DNA of 64,000 nucleotides from Coleofasciculaceae cyanobacterium (GTDB taxonomy: Bacteria; Cyanobacteriota; Cyanobacteriia; Cyanobacteriales; Xenococcaceae), in NCBI GenBank assembly GCA_036703275.1, contig DATNPK010000053.1:61101-125100 (forward strand). The letters run 5' to 3'. The notes below the pieces were generated by a model. That model saw only the letters and a list, made by a program, of their open reading frames with translations. It made no database searches and had not been told where the DNA came from. Position numbers and translations under genes: made by a program. Each line of letters begins with the position of its first letter. Position 1 is the stretch's first letter. Positions 56,081 to 64,000 of this stretch are shown piece after piece.

Positions 56081-57526
56081 GTGGCTAATTGGGACTTGGG
56101 TAGATTTTGGCAGACCTTAACTTATTTTGAGATTATTCCTAAAATTGATTTTTGGCAACGGCTATTTCAGCCTAGCCAATCACAATCTAATCGACATACA
56201 AATATGGTAATTCTGGTAGCAGGCGCAACGGGTGGAGTTGGTAAACGGGTAACCAAAAAGTTACTCGCACAAAATTATCGCGTTAGAGCTTTGGTTAGAA
56301 ACGCAGCCAAAGCCAAAGAAATTTTAGGAGAGCAAGTAGAGTTATTTGAAGCAGATATAACTATTCCCGAAACTCTCAATCCAGCAATAATGCAGGGTGT
56401 CAACGCGGTAATTTGTTGTACGGGGACAAAAGTACAGCCAGTCGAAGGAGATACACCAACGCGAGAAAAATATTACCAAGGGATTAAGTTCTATTTACCA
56501 GAGGTGGTAGATACACCTGAACTAGTTGAATATGAGGGAATTAAAAATTTAGTCCAGCTTGTCTCACAATACATTCAGGCTGCTACAGATAAAATAATTT
56601 TTGACTTTACTAGCCCTAGCTTCAATCTTAAAGAAATCTGGGGTGCAGTAGACGATGTGGTCATGGGAGGAGTAAGTCAAAGCAATTTTCGTTTATTAGA
56701 CAATAAAGCGGTTTTTTCAGGTATTGTCTCTACGGATAACAATGGTGGTTTTGCCTCAGTACGCACTCGCAATTTTGAGCCCCCAATGGATTTATCAGAT
56801 TATGAAGGTATTGAACTAAAAGTAGTAGGGGATGGAAAACGCTATAAATTTATTACTCGCTGCGAAGGTAAATGGGACGGGATAGGTTATTGTTATTCAT
56901 TTGATACAGTTTATGACTTCGCGACCACTATTCGTATTCCTTTTAAGGATTTGATTCCCGTGTTTCGTGCCAAAACTGTTGAGTCAGCAACTCAATTAGA
57001 TTCTGAAAAAGTTTACTCGATGCAGTTGATGTTAAGTAAGTTTGAATACGATGGCGAACTAAATCCCAAGTTTGAAGCAGGTTCTTTTCAGCTAGAGGTT
57101 GAGTACATCAAAGCTTACGGAGGTAAAGCCAAACCTCAGTTAGTTCAAATAAGTTCGGCAGGAGTAACTCGTCCTAATCGTCCAGGAATTAACTTAGAAG
57201 CAGAACCTCCTGCGGTGCGGATGAATGAGCAGCTAGGAGGAATCCTAACCTGGAAGCTGCGGGGAGAAGAAGCCATCAAATCTAGTGGTTTAACCTATAC
57301 TATTGTTCGTCCCTGCGCCTTAACCGAGCAACCTGGAGATAAGACTCTCTATGCCGAACAAGGAGATAACCTAAAAGGACAAGTAAGTAGAGATGCCATA
57401 GCCGAACTCTGTATCCAGGCAATGAACTTACCCGAAGCGGTAAATAAAACTTTTGAAGTAAAAGAAGAACAGCAAGGTGAAACTAACTGGATCGAGCTAT
57501 TTAGTAATTTAGAATCAGATGATTGA
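56081..57526 (+). CDS. SDR/NmrA-like NAD(P)-binding protein with an inserted CIA30 domain
   Basis: A 481-aa protein from GTG 56081. A Rossmann start (MVILVAGATGGVGKRVTKKLL, about 42-62) and ALVRNAAKAKE begin an atypical SDR, which resumes at the C-terminus (SSGLTYTIVRPCALTEQPGD). Between them, about residues 165-355, lies a CIA30 domain (complex-I intermediate-associated type: FDFTSPSFNLKEIWGAVDDVVMGGVSQSNF). The same architecture occurs in plant chloroplast factors acting on psbA mRNA. RNA-binding or PSII-assembly work is a reasonable inference, not shown. Confidence 0.9.
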   Translation: MANWDLGRFWQTLTYFEIIPKIDFWQRLFQPSQSQSNRHTNMVILVAGATGGVGKRVTKKLLAQNYRVRALVRNAAKAKEILGEQVELFEADITIPETLNPAIMQGVNAVICCTGTKVQPVEGDTPTREKYYQGIKFYLPEVVDTPELVEYEGIKNLVQLVSQYIQAATDKIIFDFTSPSFNLKEIWGAVDDVVMGGVSQSNFRLLDNKAVFSGIVSTDNNGGFASVRTRNFEPPMDLSDYEGIELKVVGDGKRYKFITRCEGKWDGIGYCYSFDTVYDFATTIRIPFKDLIPVFRAKTVESATQLDSEKVYSMQLMLSKFEYDGELNPKFEAGSFQLEVEYIKAYGGKAKPQLVQISSAGVTRPNRPGINLEAEPPAVRMNEQLGGILTWKLRGEEAIKSSGLTYTIVRPCALTEQPGDKTLYAEQGDNLKGQVSRDAIAELCIQAMNLPEAVNKTFEVKEEQQGETNWIELFSNLESDD

Positions 57527-57550
57527 TTGAAGTAAAATGCGATCGCCATT

Positions 57551-58021
57551 TTAGGAAATAATGTATTTATCTCTAATAAAGTTGACAATTTCTCTCTCCG
57601 TTTGTGAATAAGTAATTGTCAACAGCTTTTTGGCATCTTTTTGCAGTTGACTATAATCTATTTGTGATTCTAATTCTTCAATCTCAATCCCATCAAAAAC
57701 TTCTTCCGCAGCTTGTCTAATTGCCGTGAATAATTTGTTTTGATAATGTTCATCCCATTCATATATATAGTTAGATTTTTTACCTGACCTATTCCTAATT
57801 TGAATCTGCGTTACGCTGTTGATGATTGAGTTACGCCAGCTACGAGTTACTCTTTGCTCTACTTGAATTTTAATTAAGTGAACCAGCAAAACTACCAAAA
57901 AACTTTCCAAGGTATTAATTTTATCTTGACGGCTTATAGTTTCTAGCTCATCAACAATAGCTAACGCAGCAATTAAATCTCCCTTGACTATTTGTTCTTT
58001 TAGTTCTAGTAATTCTTCCAT
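57551..58021 (-). CDS. DUF29-family protein
   Basis: A 156-aa soluble, helical protein of the DUF29 type, abundant in cyanobacteria. The core pattern here is ESFLVVLLVHLIKIQVEQRVTRSWRNSIINSVTQIQ, then an EEVFDGIEIEELESQIDY region. Function unknown. It stands between two convergent and codirectional genes with no partner. Confidence 0.8.
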   Translation of the reverse strand: MEELLELKEQIVKGDLIAALAIVDELETISRQDKINTLESFLVVLLVHLIKIQVEQRVTRSWRNSIINSVTQIQIRNRSGKKSNYIYEWDEHYQNKLFTAIRQAAEEVFDGIEIEELESQIDYSQLQKDAKKLLTITYSQTEREIVNFIRDKYIIS

Positions 58022-58057
58022 GTTTAGACAATAAACACTAATTCACCGATCATAATT

Positions 58058-58933
58058 CTATTGTTTAACTACCAGCAAAACAGACTTTATCGGTCTTTGG
58101 ATCTCATTTCCCTCTGAATCTACCCTGCCGTAAATCGCCTGACCATCATAATAAAGAGAAGCCGAACTTCCTCCATCAAGGTTCATTGCTTTAACCACCC
58201 CAAGGCTAGATAAAACATTAGCAAGTTCTGGAAGAGTTATACCCGAATTTAAGGGTTGATCTGGCTGCTGCGCCACCATCGCCAAAATCACATCACCTTT
58301 TTTAGTAATACCTACCGCACTTCTGGCATTTAAACTCTCATTAGCGATCGCATCACGAATCTTTTTCCCATCTTGATAGGCGATAAATCCTTCGGCTACG
58401 GAATTATCTTGAGGTAATAAACCAGGGCCTCCCCCTAAAGACTCAATTAAGGTACAATTAGTAGGTATGGGTGATAAATGTAGCTGAATATCGTATTGCG
58501 TCTTCGAGCCACAAGTGTAGCGACGAAATTCAGCACGATTAAATATTTTTCTTAGGTATTGCTTGAGATCGGGATTATCTACCAGCCTTTCATTAAAGCG
58601 CGGATCGACAATAATCTGGGATTGCTGAACAATAAAGGAAGTAGTCTTCTGATTTACGGGATCGAAATAACCACCGTTAATCGCCGCCACTATCTTATCC
58701 TGCTTATCTGAGGCAAATTCTGGGATAGCTTGTAGTTCACCAGATAGAGCAGGACTAACTAAATAGTTACTGTTGTGGGGAATAGTAACCGTATGAATAG
58801 TATATTGCGATCGCTCGATAGTTTGATAGTGGATCTGCTTATCCGATGTTGATTGAGCCTGAAAGCTTACGGCAAGAGATAAAACCATGCCCAAAAAAAC
58901 TAAAGCTGTAATAACCCGTCCAGGCTGTTTCAT
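58058..58933 (-). CDS. Phosphodiester glycosidase (NAGPA-like) domain protein, exported
   Basis: About 291 aa from ATG 58933. An N-terminal signal segment (KQPGRVITALVFLGMVLSLAVSF) precedes a single domain with INGGYFDPVNQKT, SAVGITKKGDVILAMV and the NLDGGSSASLYYDG motif that marks the family active site. Members hydrolyse phosphodiester-linked sugars, for instance in cell-wall or surface-glycan remodelling. An upstream GTG at 58963 would overlap the end of the winged-helix gene; the two likely share a transcript. Confidence 0.88.
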   Translation of the reverse strand: MKQPGRVITALVFLGMVLSLAVSFQAQSTSDKQIHYQTIERSQYTIHTVTIPHNSNYLVSPALSGELQAIPEFASDKQDKIVAAINGGYFDPVNQKTTSFIVQQSQIIVDPRFNERLVDNPDLKQYLRKIFNRAEFRRYTCGSKTQYDIQLHLSPIPTNCTLIESLGGGPGLLPQDNSVAEGFIAYQDGKKIRDAIANESLNARSAVGITKKGDVILAMVAQQPDQPLNSGITLPELANVLSSLGVVKAMNLDGGSSASLYYDGQAIYGRVDSEGNEIQRPIKSVLLVVKQ

Positions 58934-58952
58934 ATATAATAATTTTTTCTTA

Positions 58953-59192
58953 CTAGCTGGCACTTTTATTAGGATAGTAAATCAAACCTACCCCAGCCTT
59001 ATTTTCACGAGTAAAGATAGCTTTAGTAGCAATTAAGTCTTTGAGATGAATCTGAATCATTGAGATAGGACGATTGAGGATTTTATTCATTTCCTTAATT
59101 GTTATCCCTGTGCTTCTGGCTTGAATTAGCTGTAAAATTTGCTCCTGGGTACGAATACCAGGACTAGCACTAATAATATTTATTTCGATCAC
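58953..59192 (-). CDS. Small winged-helix-like protein
   Basis: A 79-aa protein from GTG 59192. It reads as one helix-turn-helix: RTQEQILQLIQARSTGITIKEMNKILNRPISMIQIHLKDLIATKAIFTRENKAG, a wHTH with a recognition-helix position near ISMIQIHLKDL and a beta wing. Likely DNA-binding, perhaps autoregulating with the following glycosidase gene. No effector domain. Function unknown. Confidence 0.7.
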   Translation of the reverse strand: MIEINIISASPGIRTQEQILQLIQARSTGITIKEMNKILNRPISMIQIHLKDLIATKAIFTRENKAGVGLIYYPNKSAS

Positions 59193-59380
59193 GAAATTAC
59201 ATTCCTTTGAGCATTTGCTGAAGCAATGTCAAAGATTGTTCAATATATCTAAGACAACCTACAGCTATCCCCGCAGTTATATCCGCTATGTTGATAAATG
59301 ACGACTGAGAATATACCTAGAACAATTATTTTCATCCCAGCTTCATATTCTTGACTGCAACGATAATTAAAAAATTAACC

Positions 59381-60478
59381 ATGAACGAACTAGAAATATC
59401 GGCTTTTGATCGCAAAATGATGCAAAACTGCTTGCAGTTGGCACAACGCGCAGCAGGAAGAACTTCGCCTAACCCCTTAGTCGGTTCAGTAATAGTTAAA
59501 AATGGTGAAATTATCGGTGAAGGCTTCCATCCAGGAGTAGGACAACCCCATGCTGAAGTATTTGCCTTAAAAAATGCAGGAGAACAAGCCAAAGGTGCAA
59601 CGGTGTATGTAAATCTAGAACCCTGTAACCATTATGGTAGAACACCACCTTGTTCCGAAGCCTTGATTAAAGCACAGGTAGGCAAAGTAGTTACGGGAAT
59701 GGTCGATCCCGATCCTCGTGTTGCGGGAGGAGGAATCCAAAAACTACGAGATGCAGGAATAGAAGTAATAGTTGGTGTCGAAGAAACCGCCTGTCGCCAA
59801 CTCAATGAAGCCTTTATCCATCGCATACTTCATCAACAGCCTTTTGGTATTTTCAAATATGCTATGACTTTGGATGGTAAGATAGCTGCTACAACAGGAC
59901 ATAGTGCTTGGGTAACGGGAAAAGCTGCGCGACATTTAGTACATCAGGTAAGAAGTACTTGCGATGCGGTAATTATTGGAGGAAACACAGTACGTCAAGA
60001 TAACCCCAACTTAACCACCCACGGCGTAAGCGAACATAATCCTCTGCGAGTTGTGATGAGTCGCAGTCTAGATTTACCCAGCGACTGCAACCTATGGAAT
60101 ACCGATATTGCACCAACAGTAATCTTCACCGAAAATAATAATAACTCTACACTGCAAAAAGAATTGAACACTAAAGGAGTAGATATTATTACCGCTGCTG
60201 CACTTACTCCCAAAATAGTTATGGAACATCTATACCAACAGGGAATATCCAAAGTTCTATGGGAATGTGGCGGAACATTGGCAGCAAGAGCGATCGCCGA
60301 TGGTACAATTCAAAAAGTAATGGCATTTATCGCCCCCAAAATCATTGGTGGAACATCTGCACCATCTCCCATTGGCGATTTGGGTTTAAATCTGATGACT
60401 GATGCACTGCAATTAAAAGAAATTGAAATTCAAGCGATCGATTCTGATATTTTAATTGAAGGTTACATACGCTCATAA
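59381..60478 (+). CDS. ribD: Bifunctional riboflavin deaminase-reductase
   Basis: About 365 aa from ATG 59381; an in-frame TTG lies 30 nt upstream. The N-terminal deaminase has the zinc set His57 and Glu59 (HAEV) with Cys82 and Cys91 (PCNHYGRTPPC). The C-terminal reductase shows KYAMTLDGKIAATTGHSAWVTG and VIIGGNTVRQDNPNLT. The protein deaminates and reduces the pyrimidine intermediate after GTP cyclohydrolase II (ribBA at 10.3 kb in this window). Confidence 0.95.
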   Translation: MNELEISAFDRKMMQNCLQLAQRAAGRTSPNPLVGSVIVKNGEIIGEGFHPGVGQPHAEVFALKNAGEQAKGATVYVNLEPCNHYGRTPPCSEALIKAQVGKVVTGMVDPDPRVAGGGIQKLRDAGIEVIVGVEETACRQLNEAFIHRILHQQPFGIFKYAMTLDGKIAATTGHSAWVTGKAARHLVHQVRSTCDAVIIGGNTVRQDNPNLTTHGVSEHNPLRVVMSRSLDLPSDCNLWNTDIAPTVIFTENNNNSTLQKELNTKGVDIITAAALTPKIVMEHLYQQGISKVLWECGGTLAARAIADGTIQKVMAFIAPKIIGGTSAPSPIGDLGLNLMTDALQLKEIEIQAIDSDILIEGYIRS

Positions 60479-61196
60479 CTGGAATACTTCGAGCAAAAAT
60501 TAGTCATTTCTTTGTTCCTACTCTATTAGCGTGTCTAGGCTAAAATGCGGGGCTGATTCCCCCAAGCTTGGAAGTTAGGGGGCTGAAAATAATTCTTAAT
60601 ACCCAATAAATTAATTTAGACGCGCTACTAGTTTTTGTTGAGCTTGAAGATAACTTTTCAATTTTCTGCTAATTTTGTGCTTTTTGCTCATCCCACTGAA
60701 ACATCTATTGATTTTATAAAATGAGCTGTTTTTTTGCCTTAACTACTGATGTTTAACCAGCTAAATCCTCCAAACTTGGGGGACTTTTAAACTTGGGTTG
60801 CTTAACTAAATTTTTTCTAAAAAGCTAACGGCTAACAGCTATTAGCTAATAGCTTCAAAACCAAAGTAATTTACCTGATATTTATCTCAGCTTTACCTGA
60901 AAATCAGTGTCTTCACGAATTTACACTCCTTAATTTTTCCAATTATATTAGGACGGTAATAGTATAAATGGAGACAATTGTAGGTAAAGTTAAATACTTT
61001 TAAATTTGCTAATAATACTAAATTATGTTCGCAGAGGTTACTTTTTAAATGCCCCCTAAATCCCCCAAGCTTAGGGGACTTAAACAAGTTTATGCTTGGT
61101 CATGAAACTGACTTATATAAATCCGATTTAGTATAAAAATTCGCTTAGATAGTAAATAAATATTTTTAGTTTGATATATAAAAAACTTTCCCTAAT
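60479..61196. repeat. 718-bp gap with CCCCCAAGCTT-type and GCTAATAGCT repeats
   Basis: Three copies of a G/C-run repeat: 60555-60588 (TTCCCCCAAGCTTGGAAG, then TTAGGGGG), 60761-60790 (AAATCCTCCAAACTTGGGGG) and 61051-61080 (CCCCCTAAATCCCCCAAGC and TTAGGGGACT). Heptamer-like GCTAACGGCTAACAGCT and GCTATTAGCTAATAGCT words lie at 60822-60855. No ORF recognised. Promoter of the pseudopilin gene must be near 61100-61190. Confidence 0.75.
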
Positions 61197-62816
61197 ATGA
61201 AAAATAAAGAGGTTTACAAACTTTTAAAAAAAAATAAACTTAATTTAAATTCTGGTTTTACTTTAACCGAACTACTTGTTGGTTTAGTTATGAGTATTTT
61301 TGTCATTGGCGCGTTAGGCTTTGGTTTGATGACAGTATTAGGAACTACTCAAAGTGAAAATTCTAAAGTACAAGCTAGAACTGAAAACTCTCGTGCTTTA
61401 GATTTTATTTCTGATGAAGTTAGACGAGCTAGAAATATTGAAACAGATGCTACTGGTTCTGGTAAGACTTTTAATCCTAGTGTAGAAACTGTAGTTTTAG
61501 TACTAAACATTCCAGAAATAAGCTCTACAGGAAAAATAGTTTATTATCTCAAGTCCAATAGCGGTACAAATTGGAAAGGACCTCAAGTTTTATACAGATG
61601 GGGACCTCCATTAGACGCAAAGGGAAATTATACTACTGGAGCATGGGGCGAACAAGCCTTAATTGATGGTATCAATAATACGACTGTAGCCACACCTTGT
61701 ACTTCTGGTGGAACAGTGACACCATCGACACCAGCTACTCCTACTGGTTTTTATGCTTGTATTACTGGTGCTAATACAGCGCAGTTATTTCTCACAGGAC
61801 AAACCAAAACTGCTAGTGGCGTAAATAATGATAGCCAAACCAATGACACTCAGGTTGTAGCTAGAGCTAGAGAAACTCTTGGAAACAAAACAGATACAAA
61901 CAATTCTGTTACTTGGAGTTTTAAAGACCTGGGGGGTAAATATGGATGTCAATCAGGTGTCGCGGATAGTAACTGGAATATGCAAACTAACTTTGGGACG
62001 AATACTACCAACCTAAATGCTGATACTACCTCCTGGACTCAAGATGTTAATAAACAACCCCAACCTATAGCAATTAATACTGCTCTACCGCTAGTGATCA
62101 CTGCTACTCCTACTCCTTTTCCTTCTCCTTTTGATCCTTCAAATTGTAATAGCAGAGGAAATCCAGGTACGGGCAGTTTGGATCTTAATCCTTCTTCAGC
62201 GACTGTCAAAGTATCTCACGCCATAGATTTTGGTAACCCGATAACTTTTAATGGCGATTGCGACCCAAGTCTTGTGGGCTGTAGTTCACCTAGGAATCAA
62301 CCAAGAGTTAAAGGCGATTTAAATCAAACTGTTCAATTTTTTAAAAAAGGTTATGAAATTCCCACGAATTATGGAGGTTACGATGCGAATAATAATGGAA
62401 ATTTACTCGATCCAGGAGATCAGCCATCTTTAGGAAAGTTTTTGTATGACCAAGGTATGGCAATTCCTGTAAGTGGTGATCCTAATAGCCTTACAACAAC
62501 GTTTAAAATTCCAACTTCTTCTTCAGAAATAGATAGTTTTTTGGCATCAACAGCAGCATCAAGTTTGACATCAGCACAGAGGAACGCATTCAAACTTTTA
62601 GGAGACGATCAGCGTATTATTGCTTTTGAAGTAGGTCAACTTTATCCTGACAGGAATAATGACGGTAGTGCGATTACTGGGAACAAAAATCCAGGGTTTG
62701 ATCTGCAAGATAATATCTTTGTTGTCACATCAGATGTGTTTAAAAAGAAATTTGCTCCTAGTTGTTTTTCTGATGGTAAGTGCAATCCTAGTACGGGTAA
62801 ACCCAACCCACAATAA
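61197..62816 (+). CDS. Large pseudopilin with prepilin signal, HpsC-like
   Basis: A 539-aa protein with a basic leader and the prepilin peptidase site G-FTLTEL (GFTLTELLVGLVMSIFVIG, about residues 21-39), which includes Glu+5. Then FISDEVRRARNIE as in minor pilins. The rest is a large, Asn/Thr/Ser-rich globular domain with low-complexity runs (TATPTPFPSPFDPS) and several Cys. Size and plan resemble HpsC, a pseudopilin for hormogonium polysaccharide export, but no other hps gene is in view. The downstream palindrome at 62837-62868 may end the transcript. Confidence 0.8.
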   Translation: MKNKEVYKLLKKNKLNLNSGFTLTELLVGLVMSIFVIGALGFGLMTVLGTTQSENSKVQARTENSRALDFISDEVRRARNIETDATGSGKTFNPSVETVVLVLNIPEISSTGKIVYYLKSNSGTNWKGPQVLYRWGPPLDAKGNYTTGAWGEQALIDGINNTTVATPCTSGGTVTPSTPATPTGFYACITGANTAQLFLTGQTKTASGVNNDSQTNDTQVVARARETLGNKTDTNNSVTWSFKDLGGKYGCQSGVADSNWNMQTNFGTNTTNLNADTTSWTQDVNKQPQPIAINTALPLVITATPTPFPSPFDPSNCNSRGNPGTGSLDLNPSSATVKVSHAIDFGNPITFNGDCDPSLVGCSSPRNQPRVKGDLNQTVQFFKKGYEIPTNYGGYDANNNGNLLDPGDQPSLGKFLYDQGMAIPVSGDPNSLTTTFKIPTSSSEIDSFLASTAASSLTSAQRNAFKLLGDDQRIIAFEVGQLYPDRNNDGSAITGNKNPGFDLQDNIFVVTSDVFKKKFAPSCFSDGKCNPSTGKPNPQ

Positions 62817-62836
62817 GATAATAAAAGATTTGGTAA

Positions 62837-62868
62837 GTTGGGTTGAGGCATAAAAACTCAACCCAACC
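62837..62868 (+). terminator. Stem-loop after the pseudopilin gene
   Basis: GTTGGGTTGAG (62837-62847) pairs with CTCAACCCAAC (62857-62867) around GCATAAAAA. Only a short A/T end follows, so terminator activity is uncertain; GGGTTGAG also recurs nearby. Confidence 0.45.
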
Positions 62869-62952
62869 TAACTCATGAGTCAATAATTATTGTTTATTAC
62901 GTTTTTAAGATCAAATTAAACTGTCTTTACCGCAGATTAATATTAGAGTAGG

Positions 62953-62970
62953 GGCGAACGGCCGTTCGCC
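62953..62970. repeat. 18-nt perfect palindrome GGCGAACGGCCGTTCGCC
   Basis: Perfect palindrome with flanking GTAGG and CTAC-like ends. It is in the gap between the pseudopilin and the antitoxin remnants. Possibly a dispersed repeat; no protein. Confidence 0.6.
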
Positions 62971-63016
62971 TTTACTACAATGACAATAATGTGTTGTATT
63001 GTGTCTCGCTTTCTAA

Positions 63017-63193
63017 TTAAATTGGTATGACACGGACATTACTAATTTTTTGGTTTACCAGTTCGTTTACTCTTTGATAGGGTACGCCAATTGCTAGGGC
63101 TAGTGCTTGCTGAGTAATTTGCATTGGCTCTAAAAACTCTTTAAGTAACATTTCTCCTGGATGAGTTGACGATCAATATTTGAGTATTTTCAT
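63017..63193 (-). pseudogene. HigA-type antitoxin N-terminal remnant
   Basis: The minus strand carries THPGEMLLKEFLEPMQITQ and AIGVPYQRVNELVN, the N-terminal part of HigA antitoxins (HTH_XRE, Cro/C1 type). It starts with MKILKY and then an in-frame TGA, and it ends early at ISNVRVIPI without the second half. No toxin is beside it. Dead gene; the neighbouring higA at 63339 is a different copy. Confidence 0.75.
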
Positions 63194-63338
63194 AAACTAA
63201 TTTTTAATTATAATTAACTATTTCTATAAGAGGTAGCTAAAGCAGAGAAAGAATCAAAAACCAATCCATTAAGCAATTTTATAAAACTTGGGTACAAAAA
63301 TTAGTCTAGAGCGATCTTTAGCTAATTTTTGCTTTCTT

Positions 63339-63638
63339 TTATGAGGCATAGGGTTCTATTTCTATGAGGCTTTTTCCTAATTTCCTCTTTGCTTCCATCA
63401 ATTCATAAGCATTTTGTAATCTCAAAAAATATCCTTCCGATAATCCAAAATAACGGCATAATCTTAAATCTGTATCTGCCGTTACTCTTCTTGTACCGTT
63501 GACTATTGCATGAATTCTATTTGAGGGTACGGCAATCACTTTAGCTAAAGCATTTTGACTCATTCCTATTTCTAATATAAATTCTTCTTTTAATATTTCT
63601 CCCACCGTCGGATTTTTTAACCATTGTTCATCGTCCAT
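63339..63638 (-). CDS. higA: HigA-family antitoxin
   Basis: A 99-aa XRE-type antitoxin: TVGEILKEEFILEIGMSQNALAKVIAVPSNRIHAIVNGTRRV (HTH at about 20-52), then TADTDLRLCRYFGLSEGYFLRLQNAYELMEAKRK. It binds DNA and neutralises HigB by family knowledge. ATG 63638 follows an AGGAG (63645-63649 region) and begins about 10 nt after the stop of a higB fragment. Its toxin is 5' truncated, so it may now be an orphan. Confidence 0.85.
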   Translation of the reverse strand: MDDEQWLKNPTVGEILKEEFILEIGMSQNALAKVIAVPSNRIHAIVNGTRRVTADTDLRLCRYFGLSEGYFLRLQNAYELMEAKRKLGKSLIEIEPYAS

Positions 63639-63648
63639 TTATTTCTCC

Positions 63649-63783
63649 TTAGTGATAATCCACAATTTCTACTTTGTTGGCACTACCTTGATTCCAGACA
63701 AAACATATTCTCCACTGTTGGTTAATTCTAATACTATATTTTCCTTTTCTATCTCCTTTTAACATTTGTAAGTGAGAATTCCC
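63649..63783 (-). pseudogene. HigB toxin C-terminal fragment, truncated by an IS
   Basis: The minus strand reads GNSHLQMLKGDRKGKYSIRINQQWRICFVWN and ends SANKVEIVDYH, the C-terminal two thirds of a HigB RNase (LKGDRKGxYSIRINxQWRICF is the family core). Upstream of GNSHL the homology stops abruptly where the IS-like DNA starts. No start codon of the family fits, so the toxin is probably inactive. Stop is 10 nt before higA. Confidence 0.75.
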
Positions 63784-64000
63784 CCTCAAAGCGACGTAAC
63801 AAAGTTTAGTAAGGGATGATAACGAACTAGAACTAGAGTGCGGATTATTTATCTAGAGTAATTCTATCATTATATGATATGATGGTAATAATGATTAGAC
63901 AAGCACAGAAAGTACGAATTTATCCGACTGACGAGCAAAAGCAGCAACTAGCAGGTGCTATGGGTTGTTCTCGCTGGTGGTGGAATTTTGCTCTCAATAA
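63784..64000 (+). mobile_element. IS200/IS605-type element left end with partial tnpB
   Basis: A TnpB-like ORF begins at ATG 63882 or 63891: MIRQAQKVRIYPTDEQKQQLAGAMGCSRWWWNFALN, matching the N-terminal pattern of TnpB-type proteins (yK-x-L-x-PTxxQ, CxxxWNxAL). The left end would lie between the point where higB homology stops (about 63784) and this ORF. No tnpA seen. Runs off the window, so RuvC and zinc-finger parts cannot be checked. The upstream DNA (CTCAAAGCGACG) may be the structured left end. Confidence 0.6.

Overview
This window is chromosomal DNA of a cyanobacterium. The evidence is the very dense HIP1 octamer (GCGATCGC and near variants), a cyanobacterial NDH-1 subunit (ndhM), a CpcS/CpeS-type phycobiliprotein lyase, a ribBA fusion, a WGxxGxxG protein, a GH57/DUF3536 protein beside glgB, and several small proteins of cyanobacterial type. 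The DNA is AT-rich, translation starts often lack a clear Shine-Dalgarno, and GTG/TTG starts are common. I cannot name the genus; the repeat load and gene set would fit a large-genome unicellular, baeocyte-forming or filamentous lineage.

Layout. 1-14 kb is mostly core metabolism: the end of a GGDEF protein, bioB with an alpha/beta hydrolase upstream, tRNA-Pro(CGG), leuB, a glycogen pair (glgB and a GH57/DUF3536 glucanohydrolase), ribBA, a Crp-family regulator and aroA. 14-26 kb holds a CLC-CBS-Usp anion transporter with an altered gate motif, a ParA-like ATPase coupled to a PEP-synthase-like protein, a SRPBCC protein, a PlsC-type acyltransferase, a TPR protein, a DUF39 homocysteine-biosynthesis protein and an AI-2E-family permease. 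26.7-28.5 kb is a decaying island: an unlisted 59-residue membrane protein, a hicA remnant, an IS1-family remnant and a broken TetR gene. Two of these carry 24-27-nt insertions that split HIP1 sites.

28.5-41.4 kb carries mtnA, a fatty-acid-hydroxylase-like protein, ndhM, ppa, moaE, serS, two Gfo/Idh/MocA oxidoreductases, a bilin lyase, a GT39 membrane glycosyltransferase and a small HNH protein. 41.6-54.5 kb is a signalling and membrane region: an ECF sigma factor with a probable membrane anti-sigma and a Spy/CpxP-like protein, tRNA-Leu(GAG), a 1667-residue CheB-CheR-PAS-GAF-histidine kinase-REC hybrid, a REC-GAF-histidine kinase and a SulP transporter. 54.8-64 kb has a GT2 glycosyltransferase, an SDR protein split by a CIA30 domain, a DUF29 protein, a phosphodiester glycosidase with a small winged-helix partner, ribD and a large pseudopilin (HpsC-like). 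It ends in toxin-antitoxin debris, where a higB is cut off by an IS200/IS605-type element that runs off the window.

The strongest unexplained structure is the repeat population. Intergenic blocks at 20.9, 30.3, 41.6, 43.4 and 50.6 kb are built from the same small set of short palindromic words, some in exact tandem. Related-looking 24-27-nt units have entered HIP1 sites inside coding DNA and left short target duplications.
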